NCBI RefSeq assembly: GCF_016428975.1 | Contig: NZ_JAELTT010000006.1 | Location: 1 to 64,000 of the forward strand | Source of the DNA: Dyella sp. ASV21 | GTDB lineage: Bacteria; Pseudomonadota; Gammaproteobacteria; Xanthomonadales; Rhodanobacteraceae | Reading direction: 5' to 3' | Length of the DNA: 64,000 bases | Shown: positions 1-7,584 of the stretch, piece after piece | How the letters are laid out: every line of letters begins with the position of its first letter | How positions within the stretch are numbered: position 1 is the first letter of the stretch | Notes under the pieces: model-generated | What the model was told of the DNA's origin: nothing | What the model saw: the letters and a program-made list of their open reading frames with translations, nothing else | Database searches by the model: none | Translations under genes and position numbers: made by a program

Positions 1-1138
1 GTACATGGGCGAGCACATCGCCCACGCTTTCTCCCGGCAAGATTCGGTAGTTCACCGTGCCAGTGGCCATGGAGGGCAACATGTTGTCATTCACGCCGGC
101 CTGGAAGGTCGTTTCGGCGGTGGTGGTGCGCACCAGGGCATTGCCCGCGGGGGTCCGCGCCAGCTCGTTGATCAGCATCGGCTCGAACAGCCAGCGGTTG
201 CGCACCAGCATCCGCCGACGAAATGGAAGCAAGGGCGCCACGGCATCGAGCATGGCCTTGGCGGCGGGAGTGACCCGCGCCGGGAACTGGTTCACCTCCA
301 GCTTCACCATGGCGCGACTGAGAATGCCGATCGCCGATTCTTCACTTGGCTGCGAGGAGTGACCGCCTGCGGCCAGCACGGTAAGCCTGACCGTAGCGAA
401 GCCCTTTTCCGCGACACCAACCACGGCGAACTCACCGGGGACTCCCGGCAACAGTTCGCGGGTGATCGCGCCGCCTTCATCCAGCACCAGCCCGGCATGC
501 ACGCCGCGTTGCTGCAGCAATTGAGCGATCGCTTTCGCCCCTTGCTGGCCCCCACGCTCTTCGTCACTGCCGAACGCAAAGTAGATGGTGCGGCGCGGCA
601 CAAAGCCCTGCTGCAGCAATTGCTCGGCGGCCTCCAGAATGGAAACGAGACTGGCTTTGTCGTCCAGCGCGCCGCGCCCCCACAACACGCCGTCCGATAT
701 CTCGCCCGACCAAGGGTCATGTAGCCAGCGCGCACGCGTCTCCGGGTCCACCGGCACCGTATCCTGATGGGCGGAGAAGATGATCGGCGTCTGCGTCGCG
801 TCGCTTCCCTTCCAGGTAAACAGCAACGCGCCGTGTCCCACCTCTTCCAGTACCAGATCGTTATGGACGCGTGGGAATTGCTGGGCCAGATAGGCATGGA
901 ACGCCCGCAATTGCTCGATCGGCGGCGGCGCATCGCTGGTGGAAACCGTGGGCAGCCGCACCGCGCCGGCCAGGCGTCGCAGCACGGCGGGCGCTTCCAG
1001 TGCCAGTGGCGCAATGGGCATCGTATCGACCGGCGCGGGCAAGGGTGATGGTGTCCAGGTACGCTCCAACAACAGCGCTCCCAATGCCACCAGACCGAGC
1101 ACAAGCGCGCTCGTCAGCCTCCATACTCGCTTGCCCAT
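1..1138 (-). CDS. M20 family metallopeptidase, C-terminus cut by window edge
   Basis: The gene reads leftward off the window edge, so about 379 N-terminal residues are present. The ATG at 1136-1138 (MGKRVWRLTSALVLG) opens a basic stretch and one hydrophobic segment, that is, a signal anchor or signal peptide. The M20 metal-site motifs follow: SAHQDTVPV, GRGALDDKAS and the acidic pair in GSDEERGG. The lid-domain region then reaches NYRILPGESVGD near the edge. The membrane anchor and motif spacing resemble the carboxypeptidase S/PM20D1 branch, which are exported di-zinc enzymes acting on peptides or N-acyl amino acids. Substrate cannot be told from sequence. The next gene upstream, in the same direction, lies 120 bp away. 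No strong ribosome site is visible. Confidence 0.9.
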   Translation of the reverse strand, partial: MGKRVWRLTSALVLGLVALGALLLERTWTPSPLPAPVDTMPIAPLALEAPAVLRRLAGAVRLPTVSTSDAPPPIEQLRAFHAYLAQQFPRVHNDLVLEEVGHGALLFTWKGSDATQTPIIFSAHQDTVPVDPETRARWLHDPWSGEISDGVLWGRGALDDKASLVSILEAAEQLLQQGFVPRRTIYFAFGSDEERGGQQGAKAIAQLLQQRGVHAGLVLDEGGAITRELLPGVPGEFAVVGVAEKGFATVRLTVLAAGGHSSQPSEESAIGILSRAMVKLEVNQFPARVTPAAKAMLDAVAPLLPFRRRMLVRNRWLFEPMLINELARTPAGNALVRTTTAETTFQAGVNDNMLPSMATGTVNYRILPGESVGDVLAHV

Positions 1139-1258
1139 GCCCGAACGTCCGACCGAAATACTCGGAGCCAAGGTTGCGTCGTCCAGCAGCATCTCGACAG
1201 TAGCCGCAGCACCCGCCAATGCGTCGGCGTGGTGAGTGCGACGGCGACAGCGAGGGCG

Positions 1259-2020
1259 TCAATCCATGCTGTGCAACAGCTCGACCAGCGGCTGTTGCGA
1301 TACGCGTATGCCGCCATTGGAGGGGCGATCGAGGTCCACGATGATGGAGAGCGACAGCACCACCAATACAAATACCAGCAGCGATGCCACGCGATAACGC
1401 CCACGTTGGTATCCGGTGAGACCCGCGGCCACGATGCAATACAGCAGCAGCGCCCACATCAACCGCGCAGGAACGTGCGAGCTGCGCGAGGCGGCTCGCT
1501 CCCCGGCAACATCGATCATGTCGTTGGTCGTGCTGACCAGCAGTTGCGCCAGGGCGGTGGTTCGATGGGGGTAAACCGCCTCGCTGGTCTGCTTCCAGAT
1601 TTCCAGCTGCACCTTCTCGCTCGTCGCGGCGGCCTCTTGCTCCGCCTTGGCGGTGTCGGCCAGGCCGTACTGGACGCGCAGCCCCACGTACTGCTTGAGC
1701 AGCGCACGCAGGTTGTCGCGTGGCTCCGGATCCAGCAGATCCATGCGTAGCCACGTGGTCCCGATGGCGTTGGCTTCCTTCACCACCAGCGTGCGCCGTT
1801 CGTCGTAACGCTGCAGCGACAGGGAGAAAGTGAAGCCAATCAGCAGGGCCAACAGGCCGAGCACGGCGGTGAGGGAAAATTCATCGCCCTCCTCGCCGCT
1901 CGACGCCCGGCGACTCAGGCGCTTGCTCAGCAGCCAACCCGCTTCGCTGGCGATCACCATGGCTACTAGTACGATCAGGCTCATCCACCCGATCGGCCAT
2001 TCGAGAAACAGCTCGTTCAT
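1259..2020 (-). CDS. DUF4239-type (bestrophin-like) membrane protein
   Basis: A predicted inner-membrane protein of about 253 residues. Two hydrophobic helices lie near the N-terminus (around residues 10-30 and 50-70). A soluble middle with a conserved-looking TWLRMDLL stretch follows, then two more helices near the C-terminus. This 2+2 layout is typical of DUF4239 proteins, whose function is not established. A GTG at 2027-2029 is in frame three codons earlier (MAPMNEL). The GGGGGA run at about 2033-2038 is too close to that GTG and rather far from the ATG, so the start is uncertain by three codons. It is followed in the same direction by the M20 peptidase. Confidence 0.8.
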   Translation of the reverse strand: MNELFLEWPIGWMSLIVLVAMVIASEAGWLLSKRLSRRASSGEEGDEFSLTAVLGLLALLIGFTFSLSLQRYDERRTLVVKEANAIGTTWLRMDLLDPEPRDNLRALLKQYVGLRVQYGLADTAKAEQEAAATSEKVQLEIWKQTSEAVYPHRTTALAQLLVSTTNDMIDVAGERAASRSSHVPARLMWALLLYCIVAAGLTGYQRGRYRVASLLVFVLVVLSLSIIVDLDRPSNGGIRVSQQPLVELLHSMD

Positions 2021-2071
2021 AGGCGCCACGCTTCCCCCGCGAAATGAATATCGACTCGAACTGGACGTGCT

Positions 2072-2497
2072 TTACAAGGCCGGCTGTCGCGGCCAGCGCA
2101 GCGCGTACCAAACGGTCAACAGCGAGAGCGCCACTTCGATGCACCCCAGAACCAGATAGAAATGCCAGGCGCCGGGCATGGACATCAGCATGATGGCCGC
2201 ATAGGCCAGGCCCAGCACGATATTGGCGATACGATTGATCGCGGGCGGCAGCACCAGGCACAAGATCACCATCAGGCTGGGCACCGCCATCAACAACGCC
2301 GTGGCCAGCAGCACGCCTTGCGTCGTCGGGCCCAGCGGCCCCATTTGCCCATCGAGCATGCTTTTCAGGGTACCGGGCCGGTACAGCCCGAAATAATCGC
2401 CATAGATGTAGCAAAACATCAGGCTGGCCCACAGGGCCGAGAGCTTGATCTTGATCGGTACTGGCGTGTTCTCCAGCGCCCCTTTGCTCGCGCGCAT
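2072..2497 (-). CDS. Small four-helix membrane protein (DUF6326-like)
   Basis: About 141 residues with four hydrophobic segments: the region of LWASLMFCYIYGDYFGLY, then ATALLMAVPSLMVILCLVLP, then IVLGLAYAAIMLMSMPG, and a last helix near the C-terminus. The start at 2495-2497 was chosen because a good ribosome site (GAGGGGGAA) sits just before it. The same frame stays open upstream, but that stretch is not protein-like. It resembles DUF6326 proteins by eye; the function is unknown. It lies 51 bp upstream of the DUF4239 gene and may be co-transcribed with it. Confidence 0.75.
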   Translation of the reverse strand: MRASKGALENTPVPIKIKLSALWASLMFCYIYGDYFGLYRPGTLKSMLDGQMGPLGPTTQGVLLATALLMAVPSLMVILCLVLPPAINRIANIVLGLAYAAIMLMSMPGAWHFYLVLGCIEVALSLLTVWYALRWPRQPAL

Positions 2498-2743
2498 ACG
2501 TTCCCCCTCGTTATCGGTCCATGACCTCGTCGGCACTGCCCTGTCTTGGCCGGAGGCGCGCCACTCACGGGTGCCCGGCGACAGTCGGGCGATCTTCGCA
2601 CGGCCGGCTGGAAGCGCGCGATGGCCTGGGTGCATGATGATGCGGCCACCGCCGAAACGATCGCTCCACATGCATGTCGCTGTTGCCGCCCTGACTCACC
2701 GCCGCGCCTCACCGGAGTGCGCGGCTTGATCTCGCCCTCGCCG

Positions 2744-3448
2744 ATGCCCCCATGGGAGCCGCTGGCGGAAGACGCGCTGCTGTTGCGCTTTGGCGAGGTC
2801 ATCGATGCCGCGCTCAATGCCCGGGTGCACGCGGCGGCGGCGCTGCTGCGACATCAGCTGCACGGGGTCGAATGCGTGCCCGCGTACGCCAGCCTGCTGT
2901 TGCGTTTTGAGCCTGCCCAGTGGGAGCCCACTGCGCACGCCAGCTCCTGGCAGCGGGTCGCCGAAGCGGTGCGGGCCGTCTTGCAGATGCCGGTACCGGT
3001 GCAGGAAAACCCGCGCGAGGTGGAGCTTCCCGTGCTGTATGGCGGCGACTGCGGGCCGGATCTGGCCACCGTGGCAAGCTACGCCGGGCTCAGCGAGGCC
3101 GAGGTCGTTGCGCGCCACTGCGCCGGCAGGTATCGCGTGGCGATGCTCGGCTTTGCACCGGGCTTTCCTTATCTGCTGGGGCTGGACCCTGCGCTGGCCT
3201 CACCCCGCCGGGCCAAGCCGCGCCTGAGCGTACCGGCCGGCAGCGTAGCCATCGGCGGTCAACAGACCGGCGTCTATCCGCAAGCACTGCCCGGTGGCTG
3301 GCAGGTGATCGGGCGCACGCCGCTGTCGCTATTCGATATGCGTGCCGAGTCACCCGCACGCCTGTGTCCTGGCGATGGCGTGCGCTTTCGCGCCATCGAT
3401 CAAGCCGAGTTCGCACGCCTGAGCGCGATGCCGGAGGCCGATCGATGA
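2744..3448 (+). CDS. pxpB: 5-oxoprolinase subunit B (KipI family)
   Basis: PxpB is one of three subunits of the ATP-dependent prokaryotic 5-oxoprolinase, which opens pyroglutamate to glutamate. The protein (234 residues from this ATG) has the KipI-type core, including ALLLRFG near the start, [14 protein letters not shown], the [13 protein letters not shown] motif and [18 protein letters not shown]. There is no clear ribosome site before the ATG at 2744. An in-frame TTG at 2726 has GGAG eight bases upstream and may be the true start. It is the first gene of a six-gene operon and its stop overlaps the start of pxpC (ATGA). Confidence 0.93.
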   Translation: MPPWEPLAEDALLLRFGEVIDAALNARVHAAAALLRHQLHGVECVPAYASLLLRFEPAQWEPTAHASSWQRVAEAVRAVLQMPVPVQENPREVELPVLYGGDCGPDLATVASYAGLSEAEVVARHCAGRYRVAMLGFAPGFPYLLGLDPALASPRRAKPRLSVPAGSVAIGGQQTGVYPQALPGGWQVIGRTPLSLFDMRAESPARLCPGDGVRFRAIDQAEFARLSAMPEADR

Positions 3449-4422
3449 GCGTATCGGTGCTCAAGCCCGGCTTGTTGACCAGTTTGCAGGATGGCGGCCG
3501 GCCCGGTTATGCCGCGCTGGGCGTCGGCCGCGCGGGCGCCATCGATGTGCCCGCCTGGCGACTGGCCAATGCGCTGGCAGGTAATCGGGGCGATGAGGCC
3601 GCGCTCGAACTTACCCTGATCGGTCCCACCCTGCGCTTTGAGCGCGCGGCGGTCATCGCACTCACTGGTGCGCCCGTGGATGCGCGTGTGGATGGCATGC
3701 GCCTGCCCGGCTGGACGCGCTGCGTGCTTCCCGCAGGCAGCGTGCTGCAGCTCGGCGCCATGGCGCAGGGCTGCCGCGCTTACCTGGCGATCCGCGGCGG
3801 CTTTATGGCGGAGCCGGTGCTCGGTAGCCGCAGCACGGATCTGCACGCGCGCATCGGCCCTCATCAAGGGCGCCCGCTCAGCGCGGGCGATCGCCTTGCC
3901 GTGGGTGAATCCGGGCCGGTGCTGACGCGCGTGCACACGCCGTCGCCACTGGCCTGGAGCTTGGACCCGCAGCCCTGGTTCGATTTCCACGCCTCGCCCA
4001 TCGCACTGCTGCGCGGTCATCACTTCGCCGCGCTGAATGAAGATTCGCAACAAAGGCTCTTCCAGGATCGCTTCGTGGTGAGCACCGACAGTAACCGCAC
4101 GGCCAGTCGCCTGGATGGTCCGCGCCTTGCCTTGCGTGCACCGCTGGAACTGATTTCCGAAGCGACCTTGCCGGGCACGCTGCAATTGCCGCCGTCCGGA
4201 CAGCCCATTGCGCTGCAAGTGGAGGCGCCGGTGACAGGTGGCTATCCGCGTATCGGCCAGATCGCCGCGGTGGACTTGGCGCGACTGGCGCAGCGCCGCC
4301 CAGGCCATGCCGTATGCTTCGTCGAGACCACGCTGGAAGAGGCGGTTGCCCGACTGGCGCGCCGCCAGCGACGTCTGCAACGCTTGCTCCATGCCATCGC
4401 GCAACGACTGGAACACGCATGA
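3445..4422 (+). CDS. pxpC: 5-oxoprolinase subunit C (KipA family)
   Basis: The biotin-dependent-carboxyltransferase-like subunit of 5-oxoprolinase, 325 residues. It begins [22 protein letters not shown], the signature opening of KipA/PxpC, and continues with [25 protein letters not shown] and VLGSRSTDL. Near the C-terminus is [13 protein letters not shown], also typical. The start ATG overlaps the pxpB stop by four bases and its stop overlaps the pxpA start in the same way, which indicates translational coupling. The length matches the family. Confidence 0.95.
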   Translation: MSVSVLKPGLLTSLQDGGRPGYAALGVGRAGAIDVPAWRLANALAGNRGDEAALELTLIGPTLRFERAAVIALTGAPVDARVDGMRLPGWTRCVLPAGSVLQLGAMAQGCRAYLAIRGGFMAEPVLGSRSTDLHARIGPHQGRPLSAGDRLAVGESGPVLTRVHTPSPLAWSLDPQPWFDFHASPIALLRGHHFAALNEDSQQRLFQDRFVVSTDSNRTASRLDGPRLALRAPLELISEATLPGTLQLPPSGQPIALQVEAPVTGGYPRIGQIAAVDLARLAQRRPGHAVCFVETTLEEAVARLARRQRRLQRLLHAIAQRLEHA

Positions 4423-5201
4423 CCGCACCCGCCACCAAAACCATCGATATCAATAGCGACCTGGGCGAATCGTTTGGCGCCTGGCGCATGGGCGATGACG
4501 AGGCACTGCTCGCAGTCGTCAGCTCGGCCAACATCGCCTGCGGTTTTCATGCCGGCGATCCGGACATGATGCGGCGCACGGTAGCGCTGGCACTGGCGCA
4601 TAAGGTTGCCATCGGCGCGCACGTCTCGCTCCCCGACCTGCAAGGCTTCGGTCGTCGCGAAATGGCAGTGACACCCAACGAGGTGTACGCGATGACGCTC
4701 TATCAGATCGGCGCCCTGCACGGCTTTGCGCAGGCGGCCGGTGCACGCCTGCGGCACGTCAAGCCCCACGGCGCGTTATACAACATGGCCTCACGCGATC
4801 GCGTGCTGGCCGACGCCATCGCTGCCGCTGTACGCGATGTCGACCCCACCCTGCGCCTGTTTGGGTTGGCCGGCTCGGCCCTGCTCGACGCGGGACGCGC
4901 AGCTGGCTTGCCAGTGGCGTCGGAAGCCTTCGCCGATCGCGGCTATCGCGCCGATGGCTCGCTGCAACCGCGGCGCGAGCCCGGCGCCGTCATCACGGAG
5001 AGCGACCAGGCCATCGCCCAGGCCATGGCCATGGCGCGCGAAGGCAAGGTGCGCGCCGTGGATGGCGAAGTCATCGAATTGGTGGCCGACACCTTGTGCG
5101 TACACGGCGATGGCGCGCACGCCGTGGCCTTTGCGCGCAACCTGCGCGCGGCACTGGAGGCCGTGGGCATTGGCGTTTCCGCCCCGGGGGATGCCGCATG
5201 A
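4419..5201 (+). CDS. pxpA: 5-oxoprolinase subunit A (LamB/YcsF family)
   Basis: PxpA, 260 residues, opens with IDINSDLGESFGAW, the defining LamB/YcsF motif. CGFHAGDP, GAHVSLPDLQGFGRR and RHVKPHGALYNM follow, and these form the active-site barrel of this family. With PxpB and PxpC it forms the ATP-dependent 5-oxoprolinase, acting in the cytoplasm. ATGA overlaps on both sides link it to pxpC and to the DUF969 gene. The length is as expected. Confidence 0.96.
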   Translation: MTAPATKTIDINSDLGESFGAWRMGDDEALLAVVSSANIACGFHAGDPDMMRRTVALALAHKVAIGAHVSLPDLQGFGRREMAVTPNEVYAMTLYQIGALHGFAQAAGARLRHVKPHGALYNMASRDRVLADAIAAAVRDVDPTLRLFGLAGSALLDAGRAAGLPVASEAFADRGYRADGSLQPRREPGAVITESDQAIAQAMAMAREGKVRAVDGEVIELVADTLCVHGDGAHAVAFARNLRAALEAVGIGVSAPGDAA

Positions 5202-5890
5202 ATTACTGGCCGTTGCTCGGCGTGGCGGTGATCGTGATCGGCTTTGCCCTGCGTTTTAACGCCGTACCGGTCGTCGTGTGCGCCGCCTTGGCCAGCGGTC
5301 TCCTTGCCGGCCTTCCGGTCACTGACCTGCTTGCCCTGCTCGGCAAAAGCTTTGTTTCCAGCCGCATCTTACTGTTGTTCGTCCTGACGCTCCCCGCCAT
5401 CGGCCTGCTGGAACACGCCGGCCTGCGCGAACATGCCCAACGCTGGATGACGCGATTGCGCGGCTTCACACTCGCACGCCTGTTGATCGGCTACCTGTTG
5501 GTGCGCGAAACCCTGGCCACGGTCGGCCTGTACGGCGTGGCCGGTCATGCGCAAACGGTACGGCCGCTACTGGCGCCGATGAGTGAGGCGGCGGCAGAGA
5601 AAATACTTCCCACGCTCAGCGCGGAGGATCGCGACGAGCTGCGTGCCATGGCGGCGGCCACCGACAACATCGGCCGTTTCTTTGGCGAGGATGTATTCAT
5701 CGCCATGGGTGCTGTGCTGTTGATCCAGAACTTCTACGCGCAGCACGGCATCGACCTTACGCCACTGTCTATCGCGCTATGGGCCTTGCCCACGGCGATT
5801 GCCGCCTTCCTGATCCACGCGACGCGCATCTGGCTGTATCAGCGCCGCCTGCAACGGCGTGCCGCAGCGCTCCACGCGGGAGCGCGCTGA
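5198..5890 (+). CDS. DUF969 membrane protein, probable pyroglutamate transport subunit
   Basis: A 230-residue integral membrane protein starting MNYWPLLGVAVIVIGFALRFN, which matches the DUF969 family. Hydrophobic segments fill the N-terminal 100 residues and recur near the C-terminus. The start overlaps the pxpA stop (ATGA) and the DUF979 gene begins 2 bp after its stop. DUF969 and DUF979 usually occur side by side. Lying between a 5-oxoprolinase and a pyroglutamyl peptidase, they are most simply a two-subunit carrier for 5-oxoproline or its peptides. That role is inferred from context, not shown by the sequence. Confidence 0.85.
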   Translation: MNYWPLLGVAVIVIGFALRFNAVPVVVCAALASGLLAGLPVTDLLALLGKSFVSSRILLLFVLTLPAIGLLEHAGLREHAQRWMTRLRGFTLARLLIGYLLVRETLATVGLYGVAGHAQTVRPLLAPMSEAAAEKILPTLSAEDRDELRAMAAATDNIGRFFGEDVFIAMGAVLLIQNFYAQHGIDLTPLSIALWALPTAIAAFLIHATRIWLYQRRLQRRAAALHAGAR

Positions 5891-5892
5891 CC

Positions 5893-6861
5893 ATGCTGCG
5901 TATCGAGTACGGCTATTGGCTTATCGCCGCGTTCCTGCTCTATGCCGCCGTGCGCAATGTCCGCGAAGGCCATTACTGGCGCGCGACGTTCTGGCTGCTG
6001 CTCGGTACGCTGTTTGCTGGTGGCGATTATGTACTCGCCCAACAAAAGGCTGGCGATTCCGTTCCGGCGCAATGGGCCGGCGCAGGCGTGATCGCACTGG
6101 CCTTGCTCGCGCCGAAGCTGCGGCGCCTTCCGCATGCCGAAACCAGCTCCGTGGAGCAACGCACCGCATCGGCGATACGGCTGGGTCACCGATTGTTTGC
6201 GCCTGCCCTGCTCATTCCTTTGGTGACCTTGCTGGTCGCCTTGCTCGGCACGCATCTGGCGTGGGGTGGACAACCGTGGTTTGCCCCCACGCAAACCACG
6301 CTGATCGGCCTGGTGCTGGCATGCATCCTCGCCCTCCTGGCCGCCGCATGGGTTACCCGCGAGCCCCTGTCGCAGGGCTTGGCCCAGGGCCGTCGGCTGC
6401 TCGATGCCATCGGCTGGGCCGCGCTGTTGCCCTTGCTGCTCGCCGCGCTGGGCGAAGTGTTCACGCAAAGCGGCGTCGGCCATGCCGTGGCGGCGCTCGC
6501 CAACATGATCTTGCCCAGCGGCAGCGCGTTTGCCTGCCTGCTGGTATTCGCGCTGGGCATGGTGCTTTTCACCGTAATCATGGGCAACGCATTCGCCGCG
6601 TTTCCGGTCATGATGGCCGGTATCGGCCTGCCGCTGCTGGTGCAGCGCTACGGCGCACACCCGACCATTCTCGGGTCGATGGGTATGCTGTGCGGCTATT
6701 GCGGCACCCTGCTCACACCGATGGCTGCCGATTACAACCTGGTGCCCGCCGCGCTGTTGGAGCTGCGCAACCCGTACGGCGTGATCCGCGCGCAATGCTG
6801 GAGCGCGGCAGGCATCTTCATCGCGACGTTCGCCATGATGTGGCTACTGGTGTTTCGCTGA
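5893..6861 (+). CDS. DUF979 membrane protein, partner of DUF969
   Basis: A polytopic membrane protein of 322 residues with about eight to nine hydrophobic segments. Its C-terminal half carries the strongly patterned GNAFAAFPVMMAGIGLP and GMLCGYCGTLLTPMAADYN, which are characteristic of DUF979. It begins 2 bp after the DUF969 stop. It is read here as the second half of a transporter serving the pxp genes. The substrate is inferred from the flanking pyroglutamate enzymes. Confidence 0.85.
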   Translation: MLRIEYGYWLIAAFLLYAAVRNVREGHYWRATFWLLLGTLFAGGDYVLAQQKAGDSVPAQWAGAGVIALALLAPKLRRLPHAETSSVEQRTASAIRLGHRLFAPALLIPLVTLLVALLGTHLAWGGQPWFAPTQTTLIGLVLACILALLAAAWVTREPLSQGLAQGRRLLDAIGWAALLPLLLAALGEVFTQSGVGHAVAALANMILPSGSAFACLLVFALGMVLFTVIMGNAFAAFPVMMAGIGLPLLVQRYGAHPTILGSMGMLCGYCGTLLTPMAADYNLVPAALLELRNPYGVIRAQCWSAAGIFIATFAMMWLLVFR

Positions 6862-6884
6862 TCATCACCCCACGGTCCCCACTT

Positions 6885-7538
6885 ATGCGCAAGCATTCCC
6901 GCATTCTACTGACTGGCTTTACCCCGTTCGGCAACGAGACCATCAATCCGTCGTGGGAGGCGGTGCGCCTGCTCGATGGCCAACGCATTGGCGACCATGT
7001 CGTGGCGGCCCGGCTGCTGCCTACCGCGTTCGTGGACGCCCGGCGCGAACTGGAGCTGGCAGTACGCGATATCGAACCGGACATCCTGCTCGGTGTGGGA
7101 CAGGCGGGTGGCCGCAGCCGGTTGTCGATCGAACGTGTCGCCATCAACGTGCAGGACGCCCGCATCCCTGACAACGCGGGCGCCCAACCCATCGATGAAC
7201 CGGTGCTGCCGGGCGCTCCCGCCGCGTACTTCAGCAACCTGCCGATCAAGGCCATGCTGGCCGCCGTGCAGGCCGCCGGCGTGCCGGTGGAAATCTCCAA
7301 TACTGCCGGCACCTTCGTGTGCAACCACGTGGCGTATCTGATGCTGCACCTGGCCGCCCAGCACAAAGGCACGCGCGCGGGCTTTATCCATATTCCGTAT
7401 CTGCCCGAGCAGGCAGCGGGCCTGCGGGATGCGCCCAGCATGGCGAAAGAAGAGGTGATTCGCGGCTTGACGGCGGCGCTGCACGCCGCGGTCAACCAGA
7501 TGGAGGACGACAAGCTCGGCGCCGGCACGCTGGACTGA
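6885..7538 (+). CDS. pcp: Pyroglutamyl-peptidase I
   Basis: A C15-family cysteine peptidase of 217 residues that removes N-terminal pyroglutamate from peptides. It shows ILLTGFTPFGNETINPSWEAV at the start and GVGQAGGRSRLSIERVAIN with the catalytic Glu region. The catalytic Cys lies in NTAGTFVCNHVAYL and the catalytic His in FIHIPYLPEQ. All expected catalytic motifs are present. It is the last gene of the operon, 23 bp after DUF979. It would free pyroglutamate for PxpABC. Confidence 0.96.
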   Translation: MRKHSRILLTGFTPFGNETINPSWEAVRLLDGQRIGDHVVAARLLPTAFVDARRELELAVRDIEPDILLGVGQAGGRSRLSIERVAINVQDARIPDNAGAQPIDEPVLPGAPAAYFSNLPIKAMLAAVQAAGVPVEISNTAGTFVCNHVAYLMLHLAAQHKGTRAGFIHIPYLPEQAAGLRDAPSMAKEEVIRGLTAALHAAVNQMEDDKLGAGTLD

Positions 7539-7540
7539 GC

Positions 7541-7576
7541 GGCCGCACCCTGCCGCTGCGACGACAGGATGCGGCC
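7541..7576. terminator. Possible stem-loop between convergent pcp and isoamylase genes
   Basis: GGCCGCA (7541-7547) and TGCGGCC (7570-7576) are perfect complements separated by 22 bases, in the 46 bp gap between two convergent genes. There is no T-run and the loop is large, so this is a weak candidate. Confidence 0.25.
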
Positions 7577-7584
7577 ATGGGCGA

